Part shown: positions 22,000-32,519 of the stretch, piece after piece
How positions within the stretch are numbered: the stretch's first letter is position 1
How the letters are laid out: each line of letters opens with the position of its first letter
Source of the DNA: Ceratotherium simum simum
Lineage: Eukaryota; Chordata; Mammalia; Perissodactyla; Rhinocerotidae
Length of the DNA: 64,000 nt
Assembly: GCF_000283155.1 (NCBI RefSeq)
Contig: NW_004454175.1
Span: forward strand, 3,032,536 to 3,096,535
Reading direction: 5' to 3'
Position numbers and translations under genes: made by a program
Notes under the pieces: generated by a model
Told to the model about the DNA's origin: nothing
The model's input: the letters and a program-made list of their open reading frames with translations, nothing else
Database searches by the model: none

Positions 22000-22275
22000 G
22001 CAGAGTATTTCATGTTGGGACAGACATTTAGGTTATTTTCATATCTATCCATTATCCATTTATTTATTTTAATATTATAATTATAAATACATAAGTATAT
22101 ATAACATAATGATTATAAATATATATAAGTAGCTATTTTGCTTTTATAAACAACTCTGGTTCAACATTCTTATAACCATATTTTTGCACACATCTCAAAT
22201 TTTTTCATCTAGGGTAGTATCAAATTGTCCTCTGAAAGGTTATGCTATCTTTTACCTCAATCTCAGCGTATGAAA
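22000..22275 (-). mobile_element. Second old L1 LINE fragment
   Basis: TTATAAACAACTCTGGTTCAAC, CATATTTTTGCACACATCTC and CAAATTGTCCTCTGAAAGG repeat the same L1 region already covered at 20820-21530. This is therefore a separate L1 copy or a local duplication. It is interrupted by a TATA-rich stretch at 22050-22135. Confidence 0.72.
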
Positions 22276-22489
22276 ATGTTATTATGTATTGAGAAAATAA
22301 AAAATCTGTGAAGCAAAATGTTGTTCACATTGCGATTTTGAGATGCAGTTTGCAGTGTTTTTTCCTTGTAGGTAAGAAGATGTCTCAATGTCTTTCCAAT
22401 TCTGATTTTGTTACATCTTCACCACATAAACTATCCAAACATGAAGACTGAAATGCGTTGCTAAGCTCTTTATCAGATTTGGGGAAATA

Positions 22490-23060
22490 ACAACAATTGG
22501 AAAGGCAGTTTGCGCTGCTGCAGGATGATCATCATGAAATCTCGCAAAGAGACGTTGCACAAATGCAAAGAGGGGCTAAGCAAATAAAGAAACAGGTGAC
22601 GTGCCTGGGAGGGCGTGAAGCTCACACAACCTGGGATGCGAATTAGAGACAATGAGAATGTGAGTCCTGAGGTTCACAGGAACCACGCGTTCCTGGATGG
22701 ATTGTCAGAAGTGTAAATGTGGTCTGAAGATGTCCAATCTATTTCTGGCATGAGCCGTCACACTGCAGATTCACCACAGGGTGTAGGAGTGATTTCACAC
22801 AACAGTTCACTCGGTGATTTACGTGAGGGAGGCAGCGGGATCATATGACATTGGTGAGCCAGTAGACAACAGACCTGCCTTGCCGCTGACAATCAACCAG
22901 CGCAGAGAGATGTCAGCAGCCAATATGACTGAGAGCGGGGGAGGCATAATAACGTTTACATTGATGTTTTCAGCCGCAATTGCTACATGCTTTTTCTCTG
23001 CTGTTGCAAAGATGCAGTATGTTGATCATACAATAAATTCCCCAGCCTTCATTCTTTAAG
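22490..23060. other. Repeat-free complex block, candidate conserved noncoding element
   Basis: About 570 bases with high sequence complexity, several CpGs in an otherwise AT-rich, CpG-poor area, and no match to any repeat I know. Motifs seen include ACAGGTGACGTGCCTG (E-box with CRE-like half-site) and a CCAAT at 22919-22923. The open frame at 22814-23059 has no domain. The idea that it is an enhancer is inference. Confidence 0.4.
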
Positions 23061-23759
23061 GCTTTCTAACCCAAATTTGATAATTTCACAGCAGCATTGT
23101 GGTTTGCTATTACTCTAAAATGGAATCAATATCTGTCTCATATAAATGGGTTTTCAGGGATCATTGTTTCTATTTCTTGAATGCCAGTGCCATTTAATCA
23201 AAAGGCAAAATTCGAGAAAAGGCAAGATTATATTGTCCTGAACGTTAAGCACTATTCTGCGTGCATTAGACATTGATGAATATTTCAAAGAGCATCTAGT
23301 GGCTAATCCTCATCCATTTAAGAAAAAAGATTCAGCAGTTACACACACCCAAACTCCTATAACCAGACCAGAAAAAGAGGATAATTTGGTGAGATTGAAT
23401 TCAGTTCTTTAGATGCACACTGCCATGTTCTTGAGGGAGAAAGATAAAATAAAGGTTAAAATGAAAAGACCATAGGAATTATGTTCTAATTTTCATTTAT
23501 CTTTAACACTTATAAACATGCAACTCTTTCCTAGACTTCAGTGTATTTTTTAAACAAAGCTGTCAAAAACAACCCTCACAACCAAAAATGACAACTGCAG
23601 AATTTTAAAGGCTGATTGGTTCTAGTGCCGAGAAGGTAATAAAGACAACTATCCATGATGCACACGGAGGACTGGCTTGCTAAAATTCCTCTTTGGGGAT
23701 AGATAAAGTTTATTTGCCTTTTCTTACTCCTCATTTGGACAGCAAGTCTGGGGGAGACA
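23061..23759. other. Single-copy AT-rich sequence
   Basis: No recognised repeat, RNA gene or exon. Confidence 0.45.
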
Positions 23760-24262
23760 ATGTGGCATAACAGAAATGCCGTTAAAGCCCAAAGCAGGGA
23801 ACCTGGCTTTAATCTTGGCCGGGTGACAACCATCTTTCTACCTTAAGAACATGGCTCCACTTTTTGGACCCCATGTCTTTATCTGTAACTGAAAAATTCT
23901 AGGAAAATTCCAGGAATCTCTCCACTGACACCTATAGGGAGGGTGGTCTTCTCTTTCAAGCTGGAGGAAGTTTGAGAGAGCGGATAGCCACTGGCTGTAG
24001 AAGATCTGGGTTCTTTCCAGTGCAGAGTAGGAAAGAAACAGGAAACGGTGCTGGTGTTCAAGGACCTTTAACTGTGAGAAGGGCATGGACCACGCAGCCC
24101 TCTGAGGAGGCGAGAAAAGGCTCAGCATTGTCTGAAAATCACTAGACTGCTGGATCCAGAGCGTGGGACTCTGTGTACTGCGTTCATCCCGTAACCGCAG
24201 AACCTCACACGGTGCCTGGCACACAGTAGGGGTCTGATGCAGATTTACTGGAAAGTGAATAA
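23760..24262 (+). repeat. MIR SINE, head and tail separated
   Basis: Bases 23760-23850 (GTGGCATAACAGAAATGCCG, ACCTGGCTTTAATCTTGGCC) resemble the MIR head. Bases 24175-24262 (CACACGGTGCCTGGCACACAG, TAGGGGTCTGATGCAGATTT) resemble its tail. The roughly 320 bases between are not MIR. Confidence 0.55.
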
Positions 24263-24349
24263 ACCTTAAGCTTCAAGGGTCCCTCTGTTTGCATTCTAAG
24301 GTATATTCACTTTTATATCTAACTTACTATTTGCAGTTTTACATTCTTT

Positions 24350-24450
24350 TTCATAAGGTGGTCTCCCAACTCCTATAAACTTCAGGCCCCACAAAACCTG
24401 TATCTGCCTCTTATAGGCATGCAATAAATATTTGTTGACCTAATGAGAAA
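24350..24450 (+). repeat. L2 LINE 3' end fragment
   Basis: AAACTTCAGGCCCCACAAAACC, TTATAGGCATGCAATAAATATTTGTTGACC correspond to the L2 tail. Confidence 0.65.
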
Positions 24451-24497
24451 AAAAGAAAGGAAGGGAGAGAGGGAAGGAAAGAAGGGAAGAAAACCCA
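24446..24497 (+). repeat. Purine-rich (GGAA)n-like tract
   Basis: Imperfect GGAA/GAAA repetition on the plus strand, about 50 bases with a single C-rich break at the end. It may derive from the A-rich tail of the adjoining element. Confidence 0.8.
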
Positions 24498-24699
24498 AAC
24501 CGAAAAAAACCCAGTGGCAACTGGGAGGATCAAATTCAACCTTGATTAGTTGGAGGCAGCATTCCTAAACTGTTGCCAGACAGTAATAGACAATGATTTA
24601 CCTCAATTAATTCAGCCAGTTAAAAGCTTAGTTCTTCCTTGCCAGCCAAAGGCTGAAAAGCAAATGGCTTACAGCCTTTCTTCCTATTCCAAGTGATTG

Positions 24700-24788
24700 C
24701 AGCAAGGGTTGCAGGCATCTCTGCAGGGTGGGGAGTGACTATGGAGGAGCTTTGTGCTTGGCTCCCTGCTAGGTACTTTCATTACCTT
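24700..24788 (-). repeat. MIR SINE, left part
   Basis: GTGCTTGGCTCCCTGCTAGGTACTTTCATTACC is a decayed reverse-complement MIR 3' half. It continues on the other side of the inserted SINE at 25207. Confidence 0.6.
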
Positions 24789-25206
24789 TGTTAATGTTAG
24801 TGCGGCGAGTCAATTCCGACTCCTAGTGCCCCCGTGTCCAGCAGAGTGGAACCCTGCCAGGTTTTTTTATGCCATCCTCTCACCTTCCAGCGCGACATCA
24901 GACGATGCTCTGCTGCTATTCATAGGGTTTTCATGGCCAATTTTTTTGCCAATGTTTACGGAAGTGAGTGGCCAGGTCCTTCTTCCTAATCTGTCTAGTC
25001 TGGAAGCTCTGCTGAAACCTGTCCTGTGTGGATGACCCCGCTGGTATCTGAAATACTGGTGGCATAGCTTTCAGCATCACAGCAACGTGCAAGCGCCACA
25101 GTATGACAACTGACAGACAGGTGGTGTGGTTCCCTGACCAGGAAATGAACCAGGGCTATGGTGGTGAGAGCACCGATCTCAACTACTAGACCACCAGGGC
25201 TGGCTC
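24789..25206 (-). mobile_element. tRNA-headed SINE with RTE/BovB-like tail
   Basis: In minus sense the head reads GCCAGCCCTGGTGGTCTAGT, then AGTTGAGAT (A box region) and GGTTCATTTCCTGG (B box region), like a tRNA gene. The 3' end has GAGTCGGAATTGACTCG and ACTAACATTAAC, the kind of end shared by SINEs mobilised by RTE-clade LINEs such as BovB and the AfroSINE partner. Between them is about 250 bases of body. It differs from ERE in head, body and tail. It interrupts a MIR, and degenerate CTTTCATTACC and CTCTCATACC at the two junctions may be the target duplication. Confidence 0.72.
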
Positions 25207-25375
25207 TCATACCTTACCTCACTAAATTTATTGTTCCCATTTCATAGATGAGGAAACTGAAGGTCAGAGAGATGAAATAATTTTCCTTAAAGTCATGCAA
25301 CTATTAAGTGGTAAAGTTGAGATTTGAACCTTGATCTGTTGAGACTAAAATCCTATATATGTTCTTCACTACTCC
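25207..25375 (-). repeat. MIR SINE, right part
   Basis: TTATTGTTCCCATTTCATAG, ATGAGGAAACTGAAGGTC and AGTCATGCAACTATTAAGTGG are core reverse-complement MIR and complete the fragment at 24700-24788. Confidence 0.9.
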
Positions 25376-26074
25376 ACGTTATTCTACAGCGAGAAAATAG
25401 AGGACCCTTTTTGTGGGTTGTAAAAATCTAAAGAAGAAATAAGAAAGGCATAAAGGAGAACAGTAGAGAGCTGAAGTGAACAGAGATTAGTGGACATTGA
25501 TATAGATTTATTACCTGATTACTTTATGACCTGTGGCATCTTTACTCTGTTGCTTATTAGAACAAGACCCATGTACTTCTAGACTGGGAAGACTCTGTGC
25601 GTTTGGGACACAGGAACTTGAAGAGTCGGTGAATTTAGAGGAGTGATTTGAAATCGAGGCTGTAGATGGTTCCAAGATCAAATCTGAGGAAACTTGTAAT
25701 CAGAGGAATCAAAAAAGATGCTTAGACTGAGGTGATAAACAAGAACCTCTCTGTGGAATTTAAATTTCTTTATAGTTCTACAGAGCTCTTGGCTATTCAT
25801 TCCTGGAGTAGGAAGCCCTCAAAGACGTTGGTGTTTTGGGCACTGCAATGTGTGTAAGGCTGTGCTAGGCTGATGGTGCATTCAAAAGAAACATGTGCCG
25901 TAATCCCTACCCTTGAGAGCTAACAGGACATTTGGGGGGTTAAGATAGAGCCCCAGAACACAGGTGACAGAGTCATCTGCCATGATAGAGGGTAAATTAT
26001 GAGGAAGGGGTAGGAAATAAGGCAAAAATACAATACATTGCTAATTTTGTGGATTTCCTGACTTTTTTCAGAGC
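25376..26074. other. Mostly single-copy; weak L2 piece
   Basis: Bases 25830-25935 (GGGCACTGCAATGTGTGTAAGG, ATCCCTACCCTTGAGAGC) may be an L2 3' UTR fragment on the minus strand. The rest is unrecognised. Confidence 0.4.
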
Positions 26075-26285
26075 CTCACAGTTGAGAATATGGTTTTATG
26101 TGCATCCTCACAACAATCTTGGGAAGTAGGCAGGGAAAGTATTCTTATTCCCATTATGCAGATGAGGAAGGAAAGGAAGGCTCAGAAAGGTGAAGTGAAT
26201 TGCGGAAGGCCACCCAGCTAGTGAGTGGTGGTGCTGGGACTCAAGCTCCTTTCCTCGGATTCCCAGGCTGGTGTTCTTTTGCCCA
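26075..26285 (-). repeat. MIR SINE
   Basis: TCCTCACAACAATCTTGGGAAG, ATTATGCAGATGAGGAAGG, AAGGCCACCCAGCTAGTGAG and CTGGGACTCAAGC follow the reverse-complement MIR consensus almost end to end. Confidence 0.93.
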
Positions 26286-27924
26286 GACAATACTTCTTTA
26301 CAGAGTCACATTTACTGGGCAGCATCTTTATTACCCAATGCATGTTAAACGAAGTGGCAAATTTCTTGTTCACTGAATTGGCAACTAATGCGCTATTTTG
26401 ATTCAATATTTAAAAATGTGAGAGTGGAAGTTTATGAATTTGGAATTGGACTAAAGATATATTTGGACACATTCTAGCAGTTTACCAGTGGTGTGCTGGT
26501 AAAATGGCAGGTGGGTGGGTGGGGAGCCTGCTTTGTCACATTTGCTGATTCCTACAGTGTAAACACTCCCACGATAGCTGATTTTGAGCTACCAACAGTT
26601 TAAGGTCTAGTTCAGGTAATTCTTGAATACTTAACAAAAGGCTCTTAGTTGGTAAGAAGCTAGCCCACTTCGGGCAGTTGTCTCTTCAGTCTTTTCCACT
26701 CTTATTTTTGGTGCTCAGAAGCATCTTCAGAGAAAATTTTGGACCCAACTTGAAAGTCTTGAGTCTTGTACTGTGGTTATGCCTTCTTCTCTTTATTTGT
26801 GCCTATCCATTAGAATACAAATTCATATTCTGCATCTCATTGATTTTTTAAAAGTGGCTTAACTTTATCTGTCTGACATACACAAGCTGACTACATTATT
26901 GATAATTACTTCCCCTTTTTAATTCTTAAAGAACAATGTACTCCTGGTGGAACTGAAAATCAGACTTCCAGGGCCGATAAGAAAGACATGCTTTCATTTA
27001 AATATTCTTCCTTTCCTGATAGTCTGCAACATTTCTATATGGAACTAATCTGTTTAAGGTCTCCACCTGCGCTGAATTTAATGTAGCTCAAGGTTAATGA
27101 ACGTCTGATTCTGGGTTTCTGAAGTTCTGGTATTCCTTCCCCCACTGGCACTCCTTTACGGTGATTAAGTCAAAAGAGCTGCTTTATTCACGTTGCTCTG
27201 AAAATCTGAAGTGCAAGGTATCCATTCAGTTTTATTTCTCCCTGGTGGGTACAGCTCTCATTGGATACTAATGAGAATTACAAATGTGGATAAAGGAGAA
27301 ACTAGTGCCTTCGGAGTTGAGGGGCTGGTTATTTAAAGATGTATTGCTATGGCACTTAAGGAAAATGATTTATCTGTTTTGTTTTGTCCTCCTATAAATC
27401 AAGAATACAGCACAGCGTTAAACATTCCTCAATATTTATGCTAATATAAATTTAGGTTTACATACTTGACACTAATTCAGGAGGAGCAGTGGTATTAGAG
27501 TAATGGCTACCTGTGACAGCCTCGGCGTTACTGAACAGCCACCTTAACTCTTTGTTAGACTGTGGATATTCCCACGTAGAGCAGATGCGCCGGGTATTCC
27601 CGGTCAGGAGAAGTTTCCCTGGTAGGTGCATTATGACCACATTCTTTAGCCTTTGTTTGGTTTAGTTTGGGACATTAGGTTAGCAATTGTCTTTATAAAT
27701 TTCTTACTAAGGAGTCACTGGAACAGAGTGAAGAGACAGAGGATGAGCTCTGTGGGAAATCGGAACCCAGGAAGTTTGACTGTATCTGCAAGTCTTGGAA
27801 TAGTCCGTGGGTCCAGTGAGCAAACAAATAAAATACAAACATTTGTAAAGGACAAATTTTATGTCCACTAACTAAGCTTCTTCCTTTTCTGCCATTGTGT
27901 TGGCATCACCTAGACGTGACCCTC
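26286..27924. other. Single-copy sequence, nothing recognised
   Basis: No repeat signature, no RNA gene and no supportable exon. Small G-rich run (GGTGGGTGGGTGGGG) at 26510-26524. Confidence 0.45.
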
Positions 27925-28065
27925 TCAAATTCCTCAACCTCTTTGTGCTTCAGTTTCCTCATAAGTAAAATGGGAATAATAACAGGAGTTGCCTCATGAG
28001 ATTACTATGAGAGTGAGACAATGCATGGGCACAGTGCCTGTTAATACACACGGCAGGTGGGCTCA
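27925..28065 (+). repeat. MIR SINE fragment
   Basis: TCAACCTCTTTGTGCTTCAG, TTTCCTCATAAGTAAAATGGG, AATAATAACAGGAGTTGCC, ATGGGCACAGTGCCTG are MIR core to 3' end. Confidence 0.88.
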
Positions 28066-29506
28066 ATGCATGTTCTCGGGCTTGGCGTTTGCCACGCACA
28101 ATTGGAATCTTGATTGTATCTTTGCACTCTCGATCCTGTTGGAGTATTTGTGAAAGTCCATTGGACCCCACCAATCGCAAGCAGTTTTCTGAGATGTTTT
28201 GTTAGGGCTTCTCCTCACTAACCCGCAGTAGAAGCTCAGAGACTTGCTGGAGTTGGTTGTATTGTGAGGGTTCTCAGTGCATCACTGAACTATGTGAATC
28301 GGGTCAATCTCTGATTAGCTGCCCGGTTGACCTGTGAGGGGAGAACCCTGCAACTCTACTTTCCATATTTCTCAGTGTCTGAGTGCATTTTTGATGTAGT
28401 CTATCTACACCCATCCCCAGCATGCACACATTTAATTTAGTAATAGGTTTGCTTTGGAAGATATAACTGATGTAGACCCACTACCATATCTCCCATGAAA
28501 ATTTGGGACTTCTTTTATTACTTTCGATGCGAAGTACAATGAGAATTCAAGGCCTTATTATTATTCTTGCTAACCAGGAGACATGCCAGGTTTAAAGTCA
28601 GATTTGTTTCTGTGTTACTAATACATTTGTATTACCCTTCCTTGCAGTCCCCGTCTCTACTCCTGCTATCTTCAATGTGAGTTTGCACTTGTCAAAATGA
28701 ATAATATGCAGCATCAATTCAAACTCCACTTTTCCAGTGTGTTCAGCCGTAATAGTTTCACTTTGCCTTGATTCTGTTGATTGCTATTAAATCCTGGATT
28801 GCTTTAAATTCTGTGAGATAGTCCTCAAAGTATCACTTATAAATTGTGTGCATTTATTAGAATCTTGCTTAGAACAAAGAATATTCAAGCCCCTGGAAAA
28901 GACTGCCTTCTACTCCTGCTCTCCAGATAGAAGAGGTTATAGCAGCATATTTTATCTTTTGAGAAAAAATTAATTGTTTAAAAAGTAAATATAATAAATT
29001 ATTGTGGGACGGCATTTTGCTTTTATTCTTTTCTTTCCTTTTTTTTATTTGGTAGAGAAAAAAATAATCCAAACCCAATACACTTTAGTGATGACTGTGG
29101 ATTGGGACCAAGATTTATAATAAATTTCTTTGTGTTCATCTGTACAATATTGACGTAAGTGAAGTGTTAGTTGAATTTAATATGAGGGCATTGTTCCTAT
29201 GTAATTTATCTGAGTTTTGAAAGCCAACCTACAGTTTTATTATTCTTAAAAGTATGGTTATTATAGACTAAATTTTAAGAAACCTGTTAGACAGAGTATT
29301 GCAAATGCCAAGTCTCTTTTTCTATTTTAAAAAATTGGACTACTTCAAATAAAACCCATTCAAAGTGTAGTTAAGTCAGGTTGAGTATGGTAAATAAAAT
29401 GTCATGTTGGTTGAGCACACTGTGCAAGCGCAGCTGTGTCCTGGCTGCTGGACACAGGAGTCCTCGGAGGCACTGCCCCAGAAGAGCTTATGGGGAGGAA
29501 GGGAAC
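28066..29506. other. Single-copy sequence
   Basis: No recognised repeats or exons. AT-rich from 28900 to 29390. Confidence 0.45.
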
Positions 29507-29545
29507 ATTCTTTAAAGAATGCTCTCCAAATTGTAAGAATTCTGG
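29507..29545 (+). repeat. 39-bp duplicated word, copy 1
   Basis: Matches bases 30915-30953 at 38 of 39 positions, in the same orientation (difference G/C at position 27 of the word). The word begins with the palindrome TTCTTTAAAGAA after one base. The flanks of the two copies are unrelated, so this is a discrete short duplication or a shared piece of an unknown repeat. Confidence 0.9.
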
Positions 29546-30202
29546 AGGGGAGGAGCAAGGATGTGCTGACTACCTGTTATCATCCAACTAGACGTGAAGT
29601 TAATGAACCTTAAGCTTTAGGGTTCCTCATTGGTATGGGTCCCTTCCAACACTCTGGGTAGGGCCCAGGTAATATGTCACATGGCCACATGTTTTGTAAA
29701 GTTTGGAAAAGTAAGATATTTAAATGTAATTGGTTAAGACCACTGTCTTTGTCCCCTCCAGCTTCCTCTCTCAATACTTCCCCTGTTTGGTAGCTGGTGT
29801 ATTTGAAATAGCCACCAATATTTTGGAGATCTAGATGAGGGAAATTGAGTTGGAACAGCATTTAGTTTGGGTCTCCTGAGATATATTTATGTGGTCTGCT
29901 GTCACTTCCACATCTACTTAGGTTACTGCTAACCATCCCTGTGCAGAAACAGTGCCCCAGGATACTTCTACTGCCCTCTGTGCTGACTCACTCAGCATCA
30001 GGACACAAAGATGCAGAGCCCAGGAGTCATATCACACCATCCACATGCTTTACATGGCCTGGCATCAGAAATAGGTGAGTGATGAAGGAGACACGAGGTT
30101 TGAAATGTACAGAGCCAGAAGCTAGTCTTGTCAATGACCAGTGAAAATGGAAGTTCTGTCAGGAATATACTCAATAATGAAACATATATCACCATACATA
30201 AA
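29546..30202. other. Single-copy sequence with an extended MARE-like palindrome
   Basis: TGCTGACTCACTCAGCA at 29981-29997 has half-sites of the Maf recognition element (TGCTGA...TCAGCA) spaced more widely than the standard site. No repeats or exons recognised. Confidence 0.45.
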
Positions 30203-30207
30203 CCCAC

Positions 30208-30566
30208 TGCTATAAATTGAATGTTTGTGTCCTTTCCAAATTCATATGTTGAAAACCTAATGCCCAATGTGATGGTATTTGGAGGTGGGCCCTTTGAGAG
30301 GTGATTAGGTCATGAGGGTGGACCCTTCATGAATGGAATTAGTGCTGTTGTTAAAGAGACCCCAGAGAGCCCCCCTGCCCTCCCACATATAAGGTAACTG
30401 TGAGAAGGTGGTCATCAATGAAGAAGAGGGCTCTTACCAGACACGGAATATGCTTGCACCTTGATCTTGGACTTCTCATCCTCCAGAACTGTGAGAAATA
30501 AATTTTTGCTTTTTAAGCCACCCAGTCTATGGTATTTTTGTTATAGCAGCTAAAGGGACCAAGACA
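30208..30566 (+). mobile_element. MLT1-type MaLR solo LTR with exact target duplication
   Basis: The 359-bp LTR begins TGCTATAAATTGAATG and ends GGGACCAAGACA. Internal landmarks are CAAATTCATATGTTGAAAAC, GAGGTGATTAGGTCATGAGG, GAGACCCCAGAGAG, TTGATCTTGGACTTC, and the polyadenylation signal in GTGAGAAATAAATTTTTG. The 5-bp repeat CCCAC lies at 30203-30207 and 30567-30571. No internal viral sequence adjoins, so it is a solo LTR left by recombination of an ERVL-MaLR element. Confidence 0.95.
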
Positions 30567-30571
30567 CCCAC

Positions 30572-31019
30572 CATACATTTTTTCTTTTTTGGTATGTGTG
30601 AAATAGAACTAATCACCATTTTTGTATTTGTAGGGTACAGACTTATAGCCATATTATAAACAGAGATATGTCTGTGTGTAATGCTTATTGCATATCAATA
30701 ATAAAAAACAAATTTAGTTCAACCAAGCTAGAGCAAAGACTGAATTATCTTTTTATTCTTTCTATAAAATAATATTACAAAACCATTGTCATGTAAAGAA
30801 GTGATCAAGACTATGCAGGCAAATAGCATAGAAAAAATATTATAAGTATTCCAAACAATTAATTAATAAAAATTCGTGTTATTTTTCTGACATTTTCACT
30901 TTATTTTGTATGCTATTCTTTAAAGAATGCTCTCCAAATTCTAAGAATTCTGGGCGCCACAAATTCTGGATCCGCCAGGTCCCAGCTCTGTGACACTTTC
31001 AAGCACATTAATCTTATTT
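30572..31019. other. AT-rich sequence containing the second 39-bp word
   Basis: No repeat family recognised. Apart from the 39-bp word at 30915-30953 the region is unremarkable. Confidence 0.45.
30915..30953 (+). repeat. 39-bp duplicated word, copy 2
   Basis: Same word as 29507-29545 with one mismatch, 1408 bases downstream, with an MLT1 LTR in between. It is followed by a short echo, AATTCTGG, at 30962-30969. Confidence 0.9.
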
Positions 31020-31175
31020 AAGGTGCGTCATAGCCGGGCATGATAGAACTTGCGCATCTCTTTTCCTAATGAGAAAACTGAGGCCTCACGAGGTTAAATC
31101 ACTTTCCCGAGGTGAGCTGGTAAGTGCAGGCCTGGATTCACACCCCGGACAGCCTGGCTCACGCCCTCCTTCACA
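31020..31175 (-). repeat. MIR SINE
   Basis: CCTAATGAGAAAACTGAGGCC, AGGTTAAATCACTTTCCCG, AGCTGGTAAGTGCAGGCC and GGATTCACACCCCGG are reverse-complement MIR. Confidence 0.9.
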
Positions 31176-31389
31176 CGTAAGCCTCTCTGCTCCAGCGTCC
31201 TCCGTCCTTACTCAAGGCTGCCTTTGATGCCCGTCCTCTATGCGAGTCCCGTATGCGCTTTCTCTTCCATGCCGTCCTTTCATATGTCCCTTGTGAGCTT
31301 TCTCTTACAGCCCTCACGGTAGATTTTCCCTAACTCATTAACTCTCCCCTCATTTTCAGCACACATTTTTTTGTTATCTTTTATTTACG

Positions 31390-31690
31390 TAGCAAGTAGA
31401 GGCCATCAGGTGGGAATTTCCTCAACCTCTCCCCTCCCTCTGCCCCCTCATCCCCACCCTCCTGTCCTCTCCACCTCAGTGAAGGACACCTCTCTACTCC
31501 CCTCCCACAAACCAGGGGTCCTCCCAACTCCACCCACTCACTCCCCTCAGCCCATCAGCTCCAAGACTCGCAGAATTCAGCTCCCAGTACCTCTTACCCT
31601 CTGCTACCCTCTGCCCTCCTCCCTTCCCCTCTGCTCCATCAAAAGCTCAGGCCCTCGCCCTACCTGGCCTTCTTGGTCTTACTCTTCCCT
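31390..31690 (+). repeat. C-rich pyrimidine tract
   Basis: About 300 bases dominated by CCTC, CCCT and CCAC words with few purines. The open frame spanning it is a product of this composition and is proline- and serine-rich without domains. It may be a decayed L2-associated segment, since L2 follows immediately. Confidence 0.7.
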
Positions 31691-31699
31691 AATCTGTTC

Positions 31700-31762
31700 T
31701 CAACTACGCTGCCATCTGAACATTAATATGATCCTGTTACCCTCCTGTTTAAAATTGTTCCA
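31700..31762 (+). repeat. L2 LINE fragment
   Basis: ACATTAATATGATCCTGTTACC, CTCCTGTTTAAAATTGTTCC corresponds to the L2 segment 'atctgatcatgtcactcccctgcttaaaacc'. Confidence 0.65.
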
Positions 31763-31764
31763 GT

Positions 31765-32480
31765 CATTCACCCATCCAATGAATCCTTAGCGAGATGCCG
31801 CTTTAGCCTCGGCAATGAGGATGCAGAGGAGAACAAAGCAAATTTCCTGCCTCATAGAGCTCACATTCTAGTGGGAAGGGGGACAATAAATAACATAAGT
31901 TAATATATATGTGTGTGTGTATAAAATAAGAACAAAAATATGTATGTCAGAGAATGATACATACTAAGGAGAAAACTAAGCGGAGTAAGGGACACAGGGA
32001 GGATCGGTGGCAGGGAGAGGGCGTATGCTATTTTATATGTAGCCTGACTGGGGAAGGCCTCACTGCTAAAGGGACATTTGAGCAGAGATTTGTATGAAGT
32101 GGGAGTGGCCAGACGTGGGGATATACAGAAGAGCATTCTAGGTGTGGAAACAGTGGGCAGGACCACGACTGCTGTGTTGGGGGAACAGCAGGGAGGGCGA
32201 GGCAGCTGTGGCTGAGTGACGGGTGAGCTGGAGTAGCAGCGTGGCGTCGCTGTGCGCATCCCTGAGGGCCTTTGGGCCATGGAGGGACTTCGATTTTTAC
32301 TCTGACAGGGCTGGGGAGCTATGGGAGGGTTTTGAGCAGAGGAGTGACATGATCTGAGATATAGTTAACGAGATCACTCTGAATGGTGTGTTGAGAAGAT
32401 TGCAGTGGGGCAAGAGCGGAAGCAGGGAGAACAGTTAGGAGGCCACTGCAATGATCCAGGCAAGAGGCGATGGTGGTTTA
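31765..32480 (-). repeat. L2 LINE 3' portion
   Basis: Long co-linear reverse-complement L2: GAGCTCACATTCTAGTGGG, GGGGAAGGCCTCACTGC, GACATTTGAGCAGAGATTTG, AGAGCATTCTAGGTGTGG, GAGGGTTTTGAGCAGAGGAG, TGACATGATCTGAGATAT and CACTGCAATGATCCAGGC. About 700 bases, strongly decayed. A (TG)n-like run lies at about 31908-31920. Confidence 0.92.
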
Positions 32481-32519
32481 GACAAGGTATTGAGAAGGGG
32501 GCAGATTCTGGATCTTTTG

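Noticed and set aside
31371..31790. Proline/serine-rich 139-codon frame
   Set aside because: Product of a C-rich low-complexity tract that leads into an L2 element.
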